This document shows, in pieces, positions 35,121 to 48,746 of a stretch of 64,000 bases of DNA. The DNA is taken from NCBI GenBank assembly GCA_951230915.1, contig OX579634.1, forward strand, positions 45,149,570-45,213,569, in the 5' to 3' direction. Position 1 is the first letter of the stretch. Each line of letters starts with the position of its first letter. Below the pieces are notes generated by a model, which was given only the letters and a program-made list of their open reading frames with translations, did no database searches and was not told where the DNA came from. Origin of the DNA: Antitrichia curtipendula. Lineage: Eukaryota > Streptophyta > Bryopsida > Hypnales > Leucodontaceae. The position numbers and the translations under genes were made by a program.

Positions 35121-35172
35121 CACTACGAGGTTTTTCCTGTCCAATATGACAAAAATTTGACGGAAAACTGTC
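35121..35172 (+). repeat. Left CACTA terminal and subterminal repeats
   Basis: The first 10 bases match the right end perfectly. After a diverged block, the ends agree again at ATGACAAAA-TTTGACGGAAAA. Further TTGTCAT and TTGACGA motifs run to about 35265 and resemble TNPA-binding subterminal motifs. Confidence 0.85.
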
Positions 35173-36464
35173 AAATGTCTTGTCATTGGGAACTTGTCAT
35201 TTCGGACACGTATTTGACGAGAATCTGTTAACTATTCTGTCATTTTGGACAGAATCTCTGTCAACATATGCTCAAAATAATGGCTTGTAATTTGTTTTTT
35301 TGGAAATGAATCCAAAGTTTAGGCTGAAAAATGCGTGCTGCGACCAAATTTGGTTTAAATTTGGCCACACAAAGTGTTGCCTTGTCCAACTTCCATTTAG
35401 ATCCCCTTTTGTGTATGACCGCTTCTCGGCTTCCTTTCATCTGCCTTGACATACTAAACAAGTAAATTACATGCATTCAGACTTTTAAGTGCACACTTCC
35501 AGCAGCTTTCTTGTCACTGCCTGCTCTGTTGGATTGAAATAATGCAAGTACAGTCACATGAACTTCAACTACTGTCCATAATCTCCATCTTGCACACAAC
35601 ATTGGGAGAACAAATATTTGCATTGCTGTAACACAAGGAAGCACTATTTGTCATGCACCGGCTTTAGAAAGTGAGAAAGTCCTTCACTGAACGTAAAAAA
35701 GTTTAATGATTTCATACAAAATGCTGATTGCCCAGCTTTAATGCAATGGGAAAAACAACAACTTCCCTACAATTCTTACGTTCCAAAGTAAGAATGCTTT
35801 CCTTCACCGGGATAGTGCTCCACAACATTCTACATATGTGTATGCTTGCTTCAAAACTCCCTCACCTTCACTGCTACTCTTCTATGCCAGTAAACACTTC
35901 ATTTACGGGAAATTCTACAAGCACTACTACACTATAGATCCCCTCCATCACCAACACTGACATAATTTCTTCCTTTGTTTCAACAACATTTACAAATAAA
36001 CTTGTATTACTCTTAACTACTTTTCCACACTGTGCTTTCATAGTACAACTTCACCTTTCATTTCCTCCACACTCTACATTTTCTTTCCAAAACAGGTATG
36101 GCGGACTATACCTAGTTCTTGTTTGTGCACCTCTTCCGCTGCACCCGCTACCGCACCACTTACTTGTTCTGCCAAGTACGTACTTGTTTCTTGTCCTCAA
36201 GCAACCTGTGCTCTCTTACTCTTCCTCCTCGCTGGTGCTGTGCTTTCAGTTTCCTCCGATGCATGAACACGTGCAACTTCCTGCATACATCATAACATCC
36301 ATTGAGGGGTCATTCCACTAAACGGACTAAACCAACAGATCTGAAAATTCCCTACACAGAAAAAATAGAACGTCATAAACTGTTTTGCCTCCCTTCCCAT
36401 TTTTGGACATAAGTTCCCACTGTACTTCCCGTCCGAAAAACATCCTTCCCATACAAAAAATTTC

Positions 36465-38829
36465 TTACGGTTCATTTAGAACATGCTGATTTGATTGTAC
36501 GTGAACTCCGTCTCTTACAATTCCCACCTCTGCACTTGATTCATTCCGTTCTTCCAGCATTGCTTCACTTTGTCTAGCTTCCAGCGCTTCCAGTCGTTGC
36601 ATCATTTTCAGCACAAAAGGATGCTCACAAATTTCTGCTGAGGACATTGAAGCTAAGCTTCCTTGGAAGACCTTTTCTTCACTTCCTACAAGTGCACGTT
36701 CTTCCCTGTCATCTTTGTCGTCCACTGTATTGTCTGCCAGATATTTGTCCTCATTGCCAGCACCTCCATCTTCCTCCAAATTTCCGATGTGTTCACTACG
36801 GCTCAGCACGTCTATGGTCAATCTTTGTGGACGGGCACTTCCACACATGACCTTCAAGTCATGATCCTTTATTTGTTGACGCGTACCATATCCTTTGTCC
36901 CTTGCCATTTCAAACCTGACTTCCTCAGGATCTGGTGATCTTCGTAAGATCCTCCTCAGCCTCTGTCTTACTCCAACTTCTCCTGACGGCCCTGTTTGGC
37001 CAAAGTTCACCCTACTGGCGTTGGCGATACGACAATTCTTAGACTTCCTGATTGATGCTGGGTTGTCAAGTTGCCTCTGCAAAGTTCGCCAAGTTCGGTC
37101 AGATAGTCCGTCTGGTTTTTCTTCGCCATTCCGAATTTTTTTCCACAACTCTCCACGCCTTAACGTGACACCACGGGCAATGACCTCCTTTACAACTTCA
37201 AACTTGATTGGGGAGCTGTATTCCCATGTCTGCTGAATCCATTCAGCTATTTCTGCTACTGCACTTTCAGGTTGGTTATTGATGTTTCTAGTGGCAGGGT
37301 CCAGATTCCTTGACAACAACATTAGTTCCTTCCTCCAATCCCCCACACCCACACTGTATGGCCTGCCTGTTTTTTCATCCACTAGAAGAAAATTCCGAGG
37401 CAAACCTTCCTTTTGACGTTTGTTGCCCTCTTTCTCTAGCCAAGACCTTTCTTTCCTTCTCTCTTTATTTTTTTCCGCTATCGTCGGGTAGAGTAAATCT
37501 TCAACGTCCCTTTTAGAGTTCACATCACCGTAAGGCTCCTTGTGACGCTTGCCTGGTACACGTGCCTCGTCTTCTTCGTCAGTGATGCCATCGTCTTCTA
37601 TATGGTTCTTAAACAACCCTAGTACATGCAACTGTCTCTTTGATAATGACCGAGAACTCTGGAGGCCATCTTCCACATACTCTTCATAATCTGCTTCGAC
37701 TGCTTTGCCTGAAACTTGCTGAACAGGTCAATGTGCACATTCATAAGAAACCTCACTTCAAATATGCACTTCGATCGAAAACTGTCCTCTACAAGAACTT
37801 CAATTTATAACTTCACCATAAACTGACATTTCCGTCCTAATACCCTTAAACCCAAAAATTTAATGTTGGCACACGATGTGCTAAAATCATGAAAAACGCA
37901 ACAAACACATGTACAACACACAACTTACTTTATTGTCCTCGGCCACCGTCAACGTCATTGGTGACTTCTCACGAGTCTCGTGATCGTCGGGGGGTTCGCT
38001 TCCTGAAGACACCGATGTCCTCCGTGACGGAAGGACCTTTGAGCCTTCTGTTGTAGACGTTTCCAAAATCTGCCTTCTGTCCCTCTTACGCACCACCTCT
38101 ACATCAGCGAAGCGTGGGTCTCTGTTCTTGGTGAAAACCTCGGTCTGCACATTTTGAATAAAACTCTTTGACAAACTCTTGGAAGAACACTGTAAGCCTG
38201 TTGACTCCTGCCTGGCAGAATGCGAAAGTGGACGTCCTGAAGCTCCGGCATGGAGGAGGGGACGGCCTGTAGTGTCGACAACGAAATCAGTATAACACAG
38301 TCGGAACCTACAGCCATTGCACTGCTTCACTTCTGTTACTTGGTCAAATTATCATTGCTACCACTGATATTATCACTACATAGAAGCTAACATGTTATAA
38401 CGTGTTTTACTTCTCCTTCCCTGGTTTCTATTATAAAGCAAAACACTGTTATTTGTGAAGCCCACAAAGCAAGCTGCATTGATTTTGTCTCTTACCTTGA
38501 GCCTTCGTTGCACATATTTAGCCATTACTGTTTCCTGCATGTGTAGAGGCCTGTGACTGCTGACCTGGTTTTCCGACGATCCTCGGCGATTTATCTGAAC
38601 CTGACGACACATGTCCTGACTTTGCCTTCGATTGCGACTTCGAAATACCGGAAACTGGACGGAGTACTACCCCTTTGTTTTTGTCTTCAACATTGGAGGC
38701 ACTTTCAGGTGTAACAGCAGCTCTTCCACTTCTCCGAACAGTTCCTTGTTTTTTCCACGGCACAAACGCCTCCACTGCTTTCTTACCACCTCGTTGAGGT
38801 CCCGTGTCCTGCGAAAATGTGTACTGCAT
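36465..38829 (-). CDS. TNPA-like protein of the CACTA element (Transposase_24/Ptta En/Spm type)
   Basis: The long 3' exon runs from about 37708 (after acceptor TTTCAG) to the stop at 36465. It has KKIRNGEEKPDGLSDRTWRT and LDNPASIRKSKNCRIANASR, recalling the plant Ptta/En-Spm accessory domain, where a P-x-G-x-W block is followed by S-x-x-N-K-x-N-R. In En/Spm, TNPA binds subterminal repeats and brings the ends together. Upstream minus-strand stretches at about 38265-37929 and 38820-38518 are Ser/Lys/Arg-rich and end at or near splice donors, so they are probable earlier exons. The exact junctions do not all agree in phase, so the model is approximate. More 5' exons may lie beyond the gypsy insertion, for example near 49386-49495. 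Confidence 0.5.
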
Positions 38830-40368
38830 TAGTAAGTCTCCTGGACAGTGAAGGAATTAATACACCTACTACTTTAACACACACATACTACACTTAATGC
38901 CTTCCATATCGAGAACCAATTTTGAATATAAACCTATGGACGGTAACCTCTGCTCCCTATGTTGTCTGGCAGATGCATAAATGACATACCTCGTCGACAG
39001 TGCTTGATGTAGTCATTCCCCGCTTCTGCAACAATTTACAAACATCACATTACAGGGGCCAAGACACGTGCATGCCACTCTCAATTTATAAATGCATGTC
39101 ATCACTTCAAAAGAGTGAACGCGTGGAAGTTAGTTCCCCACTCTGCCGGCTTCCTCATAACAAAGGAGGAACCTATTGATTTACAATCGTAATAAGACTT
39201 CCAAACTTCTTTTTCAAATTTCAAAAATACTCGTCCACGAAATATTTTTTGAACGTACGAAAAATACACCCATACTGAGTTTCTGCTACATCCAAATGCA
39301 TTAGAAAATTCTGTAAACACCAAAATAGAAATTTCACCTAGTCATTAAAAATTTTCACAATGCTTGCCCAGTTCTTTTCCATGTTTTCCTCGAAATCTTT
39401 CACTCCTTCACTCAGACAATGTTGACACCATTTTACCTCCTACAACATACGTAACAACTGTTTATCATACCTCCTCCCCAAGAAAATCGATTATGTGACG
39501 GCCACAGACACTTTGAGACGCTGTCGTCAATACGTCAGTACGTAGTTTTCTATGTCCTCGCTAAGAGGACTTCCGCAACCACAAACATCAGCTTTGTTTC
39601 CTAAAATTGAAGAAACACATGTATGCCTAAAATGAAGTGATCCTTCGGTGGACTGTTTCTTGTTCATCCCTTTCAAGTGTTCCATTCATAGTTCTGTTCA
39701 CTTGTTGTTTCTCTTCAAAATTAATGGAGTACAACCAAGTTTCAGCAACTTATTCAAAGTGAACTGTCTTGAATACTTACCTCTTTCGCCATACTTCAAA
39801 TCCAACGGCACGACCTCCTACAACGCAGTTGCCAACTACACTCACAGCTGCTAAAGGACGTCTTCGCTTGGCACCAAACAACGTTTGCTTCCCTTCTCCT
39901 TGCAATTAATTATGACATATACTTTTCATTTGTCATGCTTGTGCTTGTCGATCCCCCGAACTGCACAATTGTACAATGCTGCCATTCTCACGGCAAAACT
40001 ATTAGTGCACCAGCTGTGACAGTGCCATGTTAGACAGCATCAGTTACGAGCTCTCCTTCACCGAAACTGGATACGGGGAAAGTTTTTGTGTCATTCAACA
40101 CACCTTCTAAACTGCCGCTAGTCCACTACCTCTGCATTGAAAGTTTAGGTGTGGTCAGTCCGACATGAATTATACACATCCAGAACTTCTTCTTTGGTAT
40201 CAATTTCCGTTTGTTCTATTCACCTTCCCTGAATGGTGCACTTCGTTCTGTCGCTGCTACTTCGTCTTCGGTTGAGGTACACAGCACATGCCCCCCGCAC
40301 CTTTGCGTTCATTCTTAGTAATTGAGTCCAGGCGCACCACAGAGGAAGCCAAACAACCACTGCTGAGT
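38830..40368. other. CACTA interior left of the gypsy insertion
   Basis: Probably introns or 5' region of the minus-strand TNPA-like gene. No further coding block is recognised. Confidence 0.35.
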
Positions 40369-40373
40369 TCCAC

Positions 40374-41696
40374 TGTCGCAGCACAGGATAAGCAATTCCC
40401 ATGTTATACTCCCAAAAACCACTCTAAAGCATAACAAAGTGACTCTAAAGATCGAACCCACGAGATTCTGTGAAGTACCTAGCGTTATTAACGAACTAAG
40501 CCAAGTCAGTAGTAACATCCATCTTTTCCGGTCCTCTTCCTATGACCGGAAACCCAAACACCCAGAAAACAAAGGACCGGATTCGTTCTATCTTCCGATT
40601 CCAACTAGTCTTCCGGTTCTTGAATCCAACACAACCCCAAGATCGTATCCCTTCCGGTCTGGGTATCCGTCTAGACCAATCCGCTCTAGACAACTCACAA
40701 CTATTTCCTCTCTTATCCGATTTGATTTTACCTCTGTTTAGCCATCAGAGGGTTCGCCGCTTGCTTTTGAGAGTGGTAGGCCCACCACAACTTCCGTGAC
40801 TTATAGTGGTTGAAGACCCACTTTCCTAATCTCTTCCTTCCTAGGCTAGTACGGATCCGATTTGGCCCTTCACAGCAGTCCAGATCGCAATCCGGTCCAC
40901 TGGTCACACAAAGACCCCCGTACGATCCTCTCAATACTACAACGACCCTGATGTCATCCTATTCCGTACGAAGCTAAGGCGGTTACAAATGCACCCGTCC
41001 GTTCCAACGTCAACTAGAATTCTTCCGTTTACCGCTAAGATGGCGAGACCTCACAGGAGATCGGACACTCAACCGGATTTCTCATCCAGGAGTTCTAGTG
41101 CGACTAAGGAATCCCTCCCTATCCGCCTAGCCTAACAACGGCTTTCTCACCCGGAATCTCAAACTCTAGACGCGCTGAGGCACTGAAGTTCACTCCCAAC
41201 TCTATCCTATCCGCTCACATGCACTTAGAACCAATAAAACACCAAGGGGAGAAATCCCAACGTATCCGCTCGTGCTTTCCGAACTCCCTCACGCACAACC
41301 CTGCCAAGACCTGGGAGAACGTACAACAAAGAAGCACAAGGAGAAAACACAAAGAAAATATAGAAGGAAAGACTCCCAGTCCTCAGCACAAGGACTGAAT
41401 TATATACACTTTGAGAACTTCCAAAAATAACAAAAGGCAAAAAGAGCCGTTAAAAGTCAACCTAAATCCGGATCCTAACTTCCGGTCCTCCTAACACTAC
41501 TGGACAAGGATCCGATTCCAATCCGGTTCCTAGGTGTCAATGCTAGGATCGGATTCGTTCCAACTATTCCACTATTTCAATGTCGTTCCTAATTTTCCGT
41601 CCTCTGCTGTTTCTAAACAAAACCTAGATACTAATGGATAGTTTCCGTTCCCTTTTTTAGATAAACAACTGAAAACCAAAAATCCTGGTTGCGACA
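40374..41696 (-). repeat. 3' LTR of the gypsy element
   Basis: Ends in perfect 7-bp inverted repeats TGTCGCA/TGCGACA. The polypurine tract lies next to its right edge. Confidence 0.92.
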
Positions 41697-41710
41697 TTAC
41701 CCCTTCCTCA
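41697..41710 (-). promoter_or_regulatory. Polypurine tract of the gypsy element
   Basis: On minus, ATGAGGAAGGGGTAA runs directly into the 3' LTR start. This is the expected position for plus-strand priming. Confidence 0.65.
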
Positions 41711-41732
41711 TTTGTGAGCGTCCTCGCAAACA

Positions 41733-44700
41733 TTACTCGGAATCCTCTGAAGAGGTAGCAGCGGTATACTTCTTCACCCTCGATCCGTTCACACGAGTAT
41801 CCAGCCATTGGCCTTGCAAGTTCTCAAGTTGCACGGATCCGTTCTGGAATACTTCATTGACCCGGAAAGGTCCCATCCATCGAGTATGTAATTTACCTGG
41901 GAAATCCTTATGACGGTTGTCGTAAAGGAGCACCAGACCGCCTTCTCGGATTCCGTGGTTGGCCGGAAGTTTCCGGTCATAGACCTGCTTCCGCTTATCC
42001 TGGACTTCCAGCATTCTCCTCAAAGCAGCGTTCCGGATTTCCTCCAGATCTTCAATTGCCAGAAGACGAGGAAGTGTGTCCGTCCTATGTTCTGCATTCC
42101 TAGCTGCAATGACACGGAATGTCTCTACTTCTAATTCCACTCCATGTACTGCATTTTGGCCAAAGACCAAAAAATATGGCGTCTGTCCGGTTGTACTCTT
42201 CTTTGTGGTGTTGTACGCATGGACCGCCGAAGGTAGTTTCCGGTCCCAATCCGTCTTGTGAGCGGAAACCATCTTGTTCAAGGTCTTACCAACAATTCCG
42301 TTTGCCCGCTCCGTCAATCCGTTCGCCTTCGGATTATAGGGAGTCGTCTTCCGGTGCTTGATAAGATACTTGGTAGTAAGGTCAACAATGACATCGTTGA
42401 GGAAATGGGTCCCCCGGTCACTGACCAATTCCAATGGGTGTCCAAACCGCATGAGGATCTCCTCAAACAGAAAGTTTGCGGAAGTCTGAGCATCATTCTT
42501 CCGTGTTGCCTTGGTCTCCACCCATTTGGTCGCGTAATCCGTGGCTAGGATAATGTACCTCTTCTTTCTGGCACTGACCGGAAAGATGGGTCCAATAAAA
42601 TCTATCCCCCATTTCTCGAATGGAGCTAGAGGAATGATTGGAGTCAGCGGCCAGTGATTCCGGAAGGATGGCGCTCCTGTCCTTTGACATTGATCACAAC
42701 TCCACACGAAATTCCTAACATCCCGATGCAAGCATGGCCACCAGTATCCGGCTGATCGGATCCGGTTGACTGTACTTACAAAGGCAAAATGTCCGCTTGA
42801 ACTTCCGGCATGAAGTGCCCGGATTACTTTCTTCCGGTCCGGTAGTTCCAGACATCGCCTCAGAACATCATCCGCTCCTAACTTGAAAAGGACTCCCCTA
42901 ATCAATGTATAGGGTGCCACTTTTTGCTGAAAGATCTCCTTTTCCTCTCGACTCATTGGGTCCGGATATCTAGACCATACTAAGTAATCTATGATATCTT
43001 GATATTCCGAGACTAATTCATCGTTCAGGTGAAAGACTTCTACCATGGGAGAATCCGGATTGTCTATCCTAACTGGAATCTCTTGAATTTTCGGAAACTC
43101 ATCCGGAAATTCTGCGGATACATCCGCTATGGACTCTTTCCCTCTTTGCCTCGAGAGATAATCCGCATTTGAATTTGCTTTACCGGGTTTAACTATGATT
43201 TCATAGTTAAACTCTTGTAAAAGCAAAATCCATTGAGCAATCCTTCCTGACAAATCCGGTTTATTCACAAGATATTTCAAAGAATCATGATCCGTGTGAA
43301 AAATTACCTTGTAACCGAGTAAGTAATGCCGGAACTTCTTACAGGAATACACCACAACTAATGCTTCTCTTTCCGTGGTGGAGTAGTTCCGTTCTGCCAA
43401 ACTCATTTGTCTGCTGGCATAGTAAACCGGATTCTCTCGCCTATCTGTGTCGTACTGCCACAGGATTGATCCTATACACCAACCGGATGCGTCGATGGTA
43501 ACATGGAAGTCCTTGTCCCAATCAGGAACGGAAAGGATCGGAGTTCTAGCAAGCTGGGTTTTGAGATCCTCAAAAGCCTGTTGCTGTCTTCCGGTCCAAA
43601 GAAAATCCGTATCCTTCTTGAGAAGTTCCATCAAAGGAATAGCCTTCTTAGCATATCCGTCTATGAATCGACGGTAGTATCCTACACATCCAAGAAATCC
43701 CCGGATCTCTCTCACGCTCGTGGGAGGTAGCAGGGATAAAACAACTCGTACCTTCTCCAAGTCCGCTTGCAATCCGGTTTGGCTTACAACGTGCCCTAGG
43801 AGAATTCCGGAAAACATCCCAAAGAAACATTTCCCGGGGTGCAGCTTTAACTTGGTCTCCCGGCATTTTTGGAACGTCTTCCGTAAACACTCCAGATGAT
43901 TTTTCCGGTCACTGAAAACCGCAAAATCATCTATGAATACTTCCAGGAAGCTGTAACACTCGTGTCCAGCCACATGATCCAGAATGATGTCTGTGAACAG
44001 AAGCGGAAAGTAATCCTTCTTCGTGGCTGCGTTCAACTTCCGGAAATCTTGACAGACTCGGATCTTAACCTTTCCATCCTTTCCTACTTTCTTTGGCACC
44101 ACCACGATCGGAGAAACCCATTCGGAATTATTGACCGGATAGATGAATCCGGATTCCAATAACTGATCGATTTCTTCCTTAACCATCAGCGAGTACTTGG
44201 AGTTGAGTCGATACTGTCGCTGACGAACCGGATTAGATCCTTCCGTCAAATCGATATGATGCTCTCCCAAGTGAGGGGGAATTCCCTCCAGATCGGATGG
44301 CTTCCAAGCGAAGACATCCAAGTACTCCTTCAGGAGTTTCACATAAGCGGATCTTTCCTTGCCCTTCAAGAGTCTATTAAGATAGAAACTCTTGCCTGGT
44401 TCGACATTCTCTTCTTCGTAATCCGTGGGTGAAACCACCGGTTTGATCTTTTCCGGGTGAACTTCTTCCGGAATGAAAGTCAAGTTTCCCCAGCCTGCCT
44501 GGGCTATACTACTCACTGGCGTTGGAAGATTTCCGGTTCGGATCTGCTGAGCAATCCACTCTGCCGTGAGCGGAACGCTAGCTTCTCCCAAGGATCAATC
44601 TTCCATCACCGGGTTGCGGATCTCTTCCGGTTCATGCTCTAACACAGCATCGGAGAATCCAAAGCTTGTCTCAGTCTCCCGCTAGAAAGGGTCGACATAA

Positions 44701-47276
44701 TAGCTAGAAGCAGAATCTTCCGGATCCGTCCAATCTGAAGTATAGCCTTCAGACTCACTGGTTTCTCCCAAGTGTTTTTCCGTCACCCAAGGAATCCGGA
44801 CGGCAGGTTTCCCTACCACCAGTTCCTTGGCTCCCCAATCCACCAGTACTCTAGTAGAATACAACCACGGTCTTCCGAGTAGCATCGGAAAGGGTCTTCC
44901 TTTGGTAACTCGGATGATGACGTAGTTGAGCAGATAATCCGTCCCTCCAATCCGGGTTGGCACTTGTGAAAGCCTTCCAACCGGATTCACTCGAGACTGG
45001 TCTGCCATCCGGAGAACTTGTTCCGTGGCTTCAAACGTAGTGAGTCCTAAGTCGAATGCTGTCTCCTCCAACATCAAATTGACTCCGGATCCTCCATCAA
45101 TAGGTACCTTTGGGATCGAGCATCCTTCAATCTCCACTGCAATTTCTGGAGCTCCGGAATCTTCTGGTTGAGAGAAGTTGACTGCCACTGCTGGAAGTTT
45201 CACCCTCTTCTTCCGTTTCCGGGTCCAGGCCTCCCGGATCAGCTTTTGATATGCGACATTGTCATGTAGAAGTTGTCCGATCGTCACGTTGGCCTTCTGA
45301 TCTCGGATGTCTTGAACAATGTTATAGTCATGCGCACCGACATCCGGTTCAATAATCACCGGGGTGTCGTTGAAACTAACCTTCTTCCAGTGTGGCAGTA
45401 TATCCGGTCTAGATATTTCTGTCCGAATTTCTGCACTTATATCTATTGGGATCCGGTTCCGATGCACTCCTTCCTCAACATGGACTTTCTCCGGTTCCGG
45501 TCCTATATCTTCAAGAGTTCGATCGGAATCACTACTCGATTTCGGTTTCCTTCTTGACTTCTTCCTCCTATTGCGAACAGACCGCTCCATTTGACCTCGG
45601 GTGGAGCTGCGGATGGATACCCGGTTTACCAAACTCTTAGTCTTCACTGGTAGCTCCACCTCACACCGTCACTTTTCCGGATTCTCCATTCTGGCAGAGT
45701 GACCGTAGTTGAGCGCGGTCTGCTCCCTCGGAAGAATCTGTACTTGCTTGTAAACTGGTCTGGGCTGCACCGGCTTCGAACACTGATCCTCCTGGTGTCC
45801 ATACTCATGGCAGTTTTGGCACGGAAGGGTCCGCGGAGCACCCTGCTCTGGTCCCCTATATGAACAGTTGGTTGCATAGTGTCTCGGTTCTCCACAACCG
45901 TAACAAATCACGCCTTGTCTATCCGAATAGCCAAGGGCTCACATAGGCTGCTGCATCATCATCCCTTGACTAGGTCCGGGTAGAAAGTTCCGGTTCAACA
46001 TGTTGGACCGGATTGGAACCGTAATTCCCTTTCCTCTCCCGTACGTCGGCTGAACTTGGTACACTTCCTCCTCTTCTTCATTCGCCATGGTGTAGTAGAT
46101 CTCCTCCTCCGGATACACATAGTGAACTTGCTTTTGTGCCGCCCGCTGGCATTCACTCGGATAGTGACCCGGTTCTCCACATTTTCCACACCAGACATTC
46201 GATTGGGAAGTCGGAACAATTCGTCTTGGTTTCCGGTTCTCCGCGAGATTGACCTTGATCGCCTCCAAAGACTCTTGAATATTCTTCATCATCTTCTTTG
46301 AATCCGGATCTTCTGTCTTGACCTTCACAACGGTCTTGTCCCAAGAATCTCTTGACCGATAAGAACGTCGGGGAGGTGAAGCACTCCGCTCCTCACTCGA
46401 ACTTGACGAACTGGAATCAAAAACTTCCGATTCCGAACTCTCGGAACTACTTTCCGATTCCGATACCTTCTTTCGATGCCTCGACTTCCGGTTACTCTTC
46501 TTACTTTTCCCCTTCTCCCGCTTCTCGCTTCTCTTCAAAGACTTCCGGAGCGACTGCGCAGAATTCTCATAATTGGTTGCAGCGTCCATGGCATCTCGAA
46601 GTGTCCGTGGTCGCGTTTGACGGATAAGGAATCCCATCGATTCCGGTAGTCCGGCAACGAACCACTCTACTTGCAAACTGGGAGCAATCTCAGTCGTCAG
46701 TTTCTGGATCAGAGCTTTCACCCTCTGCCCATACTTGCGTACGGATTCGGATGACGTCATCATCAACTTACTCAATCGTCCAAGGGCTCGAGCTTCGCCG
46801 CCAATCTCTCGGAAAGCCTGCACAAAATCTGTTCTCAACTGGTCCCAATTATTCCGGATCCGATCTGGAACATCCTGATACCATTTGAGAGCTTCTCCTT
46901 TCAGCAAACCTTGGAAGATTCGCCGCTGAGCTGCCTCATTCTCTTGATTGGCGACCGCGGTCGACTCAAACTCGCAAAGCCAGTCATACGCATCCTAGCT
47001 TCCATCACCCTTGAAACGTTTGTACCTCAACCGGCTCATATTGTCTTCTTCTTCTAACACCGGAGCTTCTCCTTCCGGTTCCGGTTCACTGCCAGGTGGA
47101 GACGTATGTTTCGATCGTGGTGTCTCGATCTCTACACCTGGTACAGGTACAAAAATAAGTTGGTCCTCCGGATCCGTATTATCCGGATCACTAGGACCTG
47201 AACTAGAAGATTCTTCCGTTCGCTGAGTTCTCTTCAAACGCTCGGACCTTCTTCTATCCCTTGTTCTTCTTTTCAT
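41733..47276 (-). pseudogene. Gypsy gag-pol polyprotein gene, one frame broken by five stops and an RT deletion
   Basis: A single frame of 1848 codons covers everything. Gag (47276-about 45670) has three CCHC knuckles: CGKCGEPGHYPSEC, CYGCGEPRHYATNC and CQNCHEYGHQEDQC. The protease has IDGGSGVNLM and PMLLGRPWL. RT keeps the QDFRKLNAATKKDYF block and the FIDD active-site motif, but jumps from CYSFL straight to EVFIDD near 43940-43950, so the block holding the first catalytic Asp is missing. RNase H shows TIDAS, TEREAL and HTDHDSL. Integrase has the H-H-C-C finger (ending CDQCQRTG) and a D-D-E core (GIDFIGPI, SDRGTHF, NGLTERANG). Stops: TAG 46995-46997, TGA 45939-45941, TGA 45669-45671, TAG 44682-44684, TGA 44595-44597. 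Confidence 0.9.
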
Positions 47277-47390
47277 GAGTTAAGTTTCCGGTTCCGGCAA
47301 TCCAACTCAGTCACAGAAAAGTAAACAAAATTGTAGAAACAAGTACTGATTCTACTACTCGGTTCCGTAACAAAGTTGATAGCTTTAGAA

Positions 47391-47408
47391 TCCCCGGCAG
47401 CGGCGCCA
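47391..47408 (-). promoter_or_regulatory. Primer binding site of the gypsy element
   Basis: On minus: TGGCGCCGCTGCCGGGGA, starting with the TGG that pairs with a tRNA CCA end. It lies 10 nt inside the 5' LTR. It resembles the tRNA-Asp primer site of Athila/Tat elements, but the tRNA assignment is from memory. Confidence 0.65.
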
Positions 47409-47418
47409 GATTTTTGTA

Positions 47419-48741
47419 TGTCGCAGCACAGGATAAGCAATTCCCATGTTATACTCCCAAAAACCACTCTAAAGCATAACAAAGTGACTCTAAAGATCGA
47501 ACCCACGAGATTCTGTGAAGTACCTAGCGTTATTAACGAACTAAGCCAAGTCAGTAGTAACATCCATCTTTTCCGGTCCTCTTCCTATGACCGGAAACCC
47601 AAACACCCAGAAAACAAAGGACCGGATTCGTTCTATCTTCCGATTCCAACTAGTCTTCCGGTTCTTGAATCCAACACAACCCCAAGATCGTATCCCTTCC
47701 GGTCTGGGTATCCGTCTAGACCAATCCGCTCTAGACAACTCACAACTATTTCCTCTCTTATCCGATTTGATTTTACCTCTGTTTAGCCATCAGAGGGTTC
47801 GCCGCTTGCTTTTGAGAGTGGTAGGCCCACCACACCTTCCGTGACTTATAGTGGTTGAAGACCCACTTTCCTAATCTCTTCCTTCCTAGGCTAGTACGGA
47901 TCCGATTTGGCCCTTCACAGCAGTCCAGATCGCAATCCGGTCCACTGGTCACACAAAGACCCCCGTACGATCCTCTCAATACTACAACGACCCTGATGTC
48001 ATCCTATTCCGTACGAAGCTAAGGCGGTTACAAATGCACCCGTCCGTTCCAACGTCAACTAGAATTCTTCCGTTTACCGCTAAGATGGCGAGACCTCACA
48101 GGAGATCGGACACTCAACCGGATTTCTCATCCAGGAGTTCTAGTGCGACTAAGGAATCCCTCCCTATCCGCCTAGCCTAACAACGGCTTTCTCACCCGGA
48201 ATCTCAAACTCTAGACGCGCTGAGGCACTGAAGTTCACTCCCAACTCTATCCTATCCGCTCACATGCACTTAGAACCAATAAAACACCAAGGGGAGAAAT
48301 CCCAACGTATCCGCTCGTGCTTTCCGAACTCCCTCACGCACAACCCTGCCAAGACCTGGGAGAACGTACAACAAAGAAGCACAAGGAGAAAACACAAAGA
48401 AAATATAGAAGGAAAGACTCCCAGTCCTCAGCACAAGGACTGAATTATATACACTTTGAGAACTTCCAAAAATAACAAAAGGCAAAAAGAGCCGTTAAAA
48501 GTCAACCTAAATCCGGATCCTAACTTCCGGTCCTCCTAACACTACTGGACAAGGATCCGATTCCAATCCGGTTCCTAGGTGTCAATGCTAGGATCGGATT
48601 CGTTCCAACTATTCCACTATTTCAATGTCGTTCCTAATTTTCCGTCCTCTGCTGTTTCTAAACAAAACCTAGATACTAATGGATAGTTTCCGTTCCCTTT
48701 TTTAGATAAACAACTGAAAACCAAAAATCCTGGTTGTGACA
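47419..48741 (-). repeat. 5' LTR of the gypsy element
   Basis: Upstream LTR in the element's sense. I found two differences from the other LTR: C at 47835 for A at 40790, and T at 48737 for C at 41692. Confidence 0.92.
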
Positions 48742-48746
48742 TCCGC

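Larger units (their letters stand above)
40374..48741 (-). mobile_element. Ty3/gypsy LTR retrotransposon, 8368 bp, non-autonomous
   Basis: Two 1323-bp LTRs start TGTCGCA and end TGYGACA. The flanks are TCCAC (40369-40373) and TCCGC (48742-48746), a 5-bp duplication with one mismatch. Gag-pol lies on minus in the order gag, protease, RT, RNase H, integrase, so it is Ty3/gypsy; integrase and the long LTR-flanked layout suggest the Tat/Athila-like branch, which is inference. Coding capacity is destroyed by five stops and an RT deletion. It lies inside the CACTA element. Confidence 0.92.

Noticed and set aside
40439..40934. Open frames in the left LTR, repeated at 47376-47979
   Set aside because: They occur in both LTRs, lie within LTR sequence, and match no gag-pol or accessory protein.
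45273..45557. Plus-strand open frames across gag-pol
   Set aside because: They are antisense shadows of the minus-strand polyprotein and share no family features.
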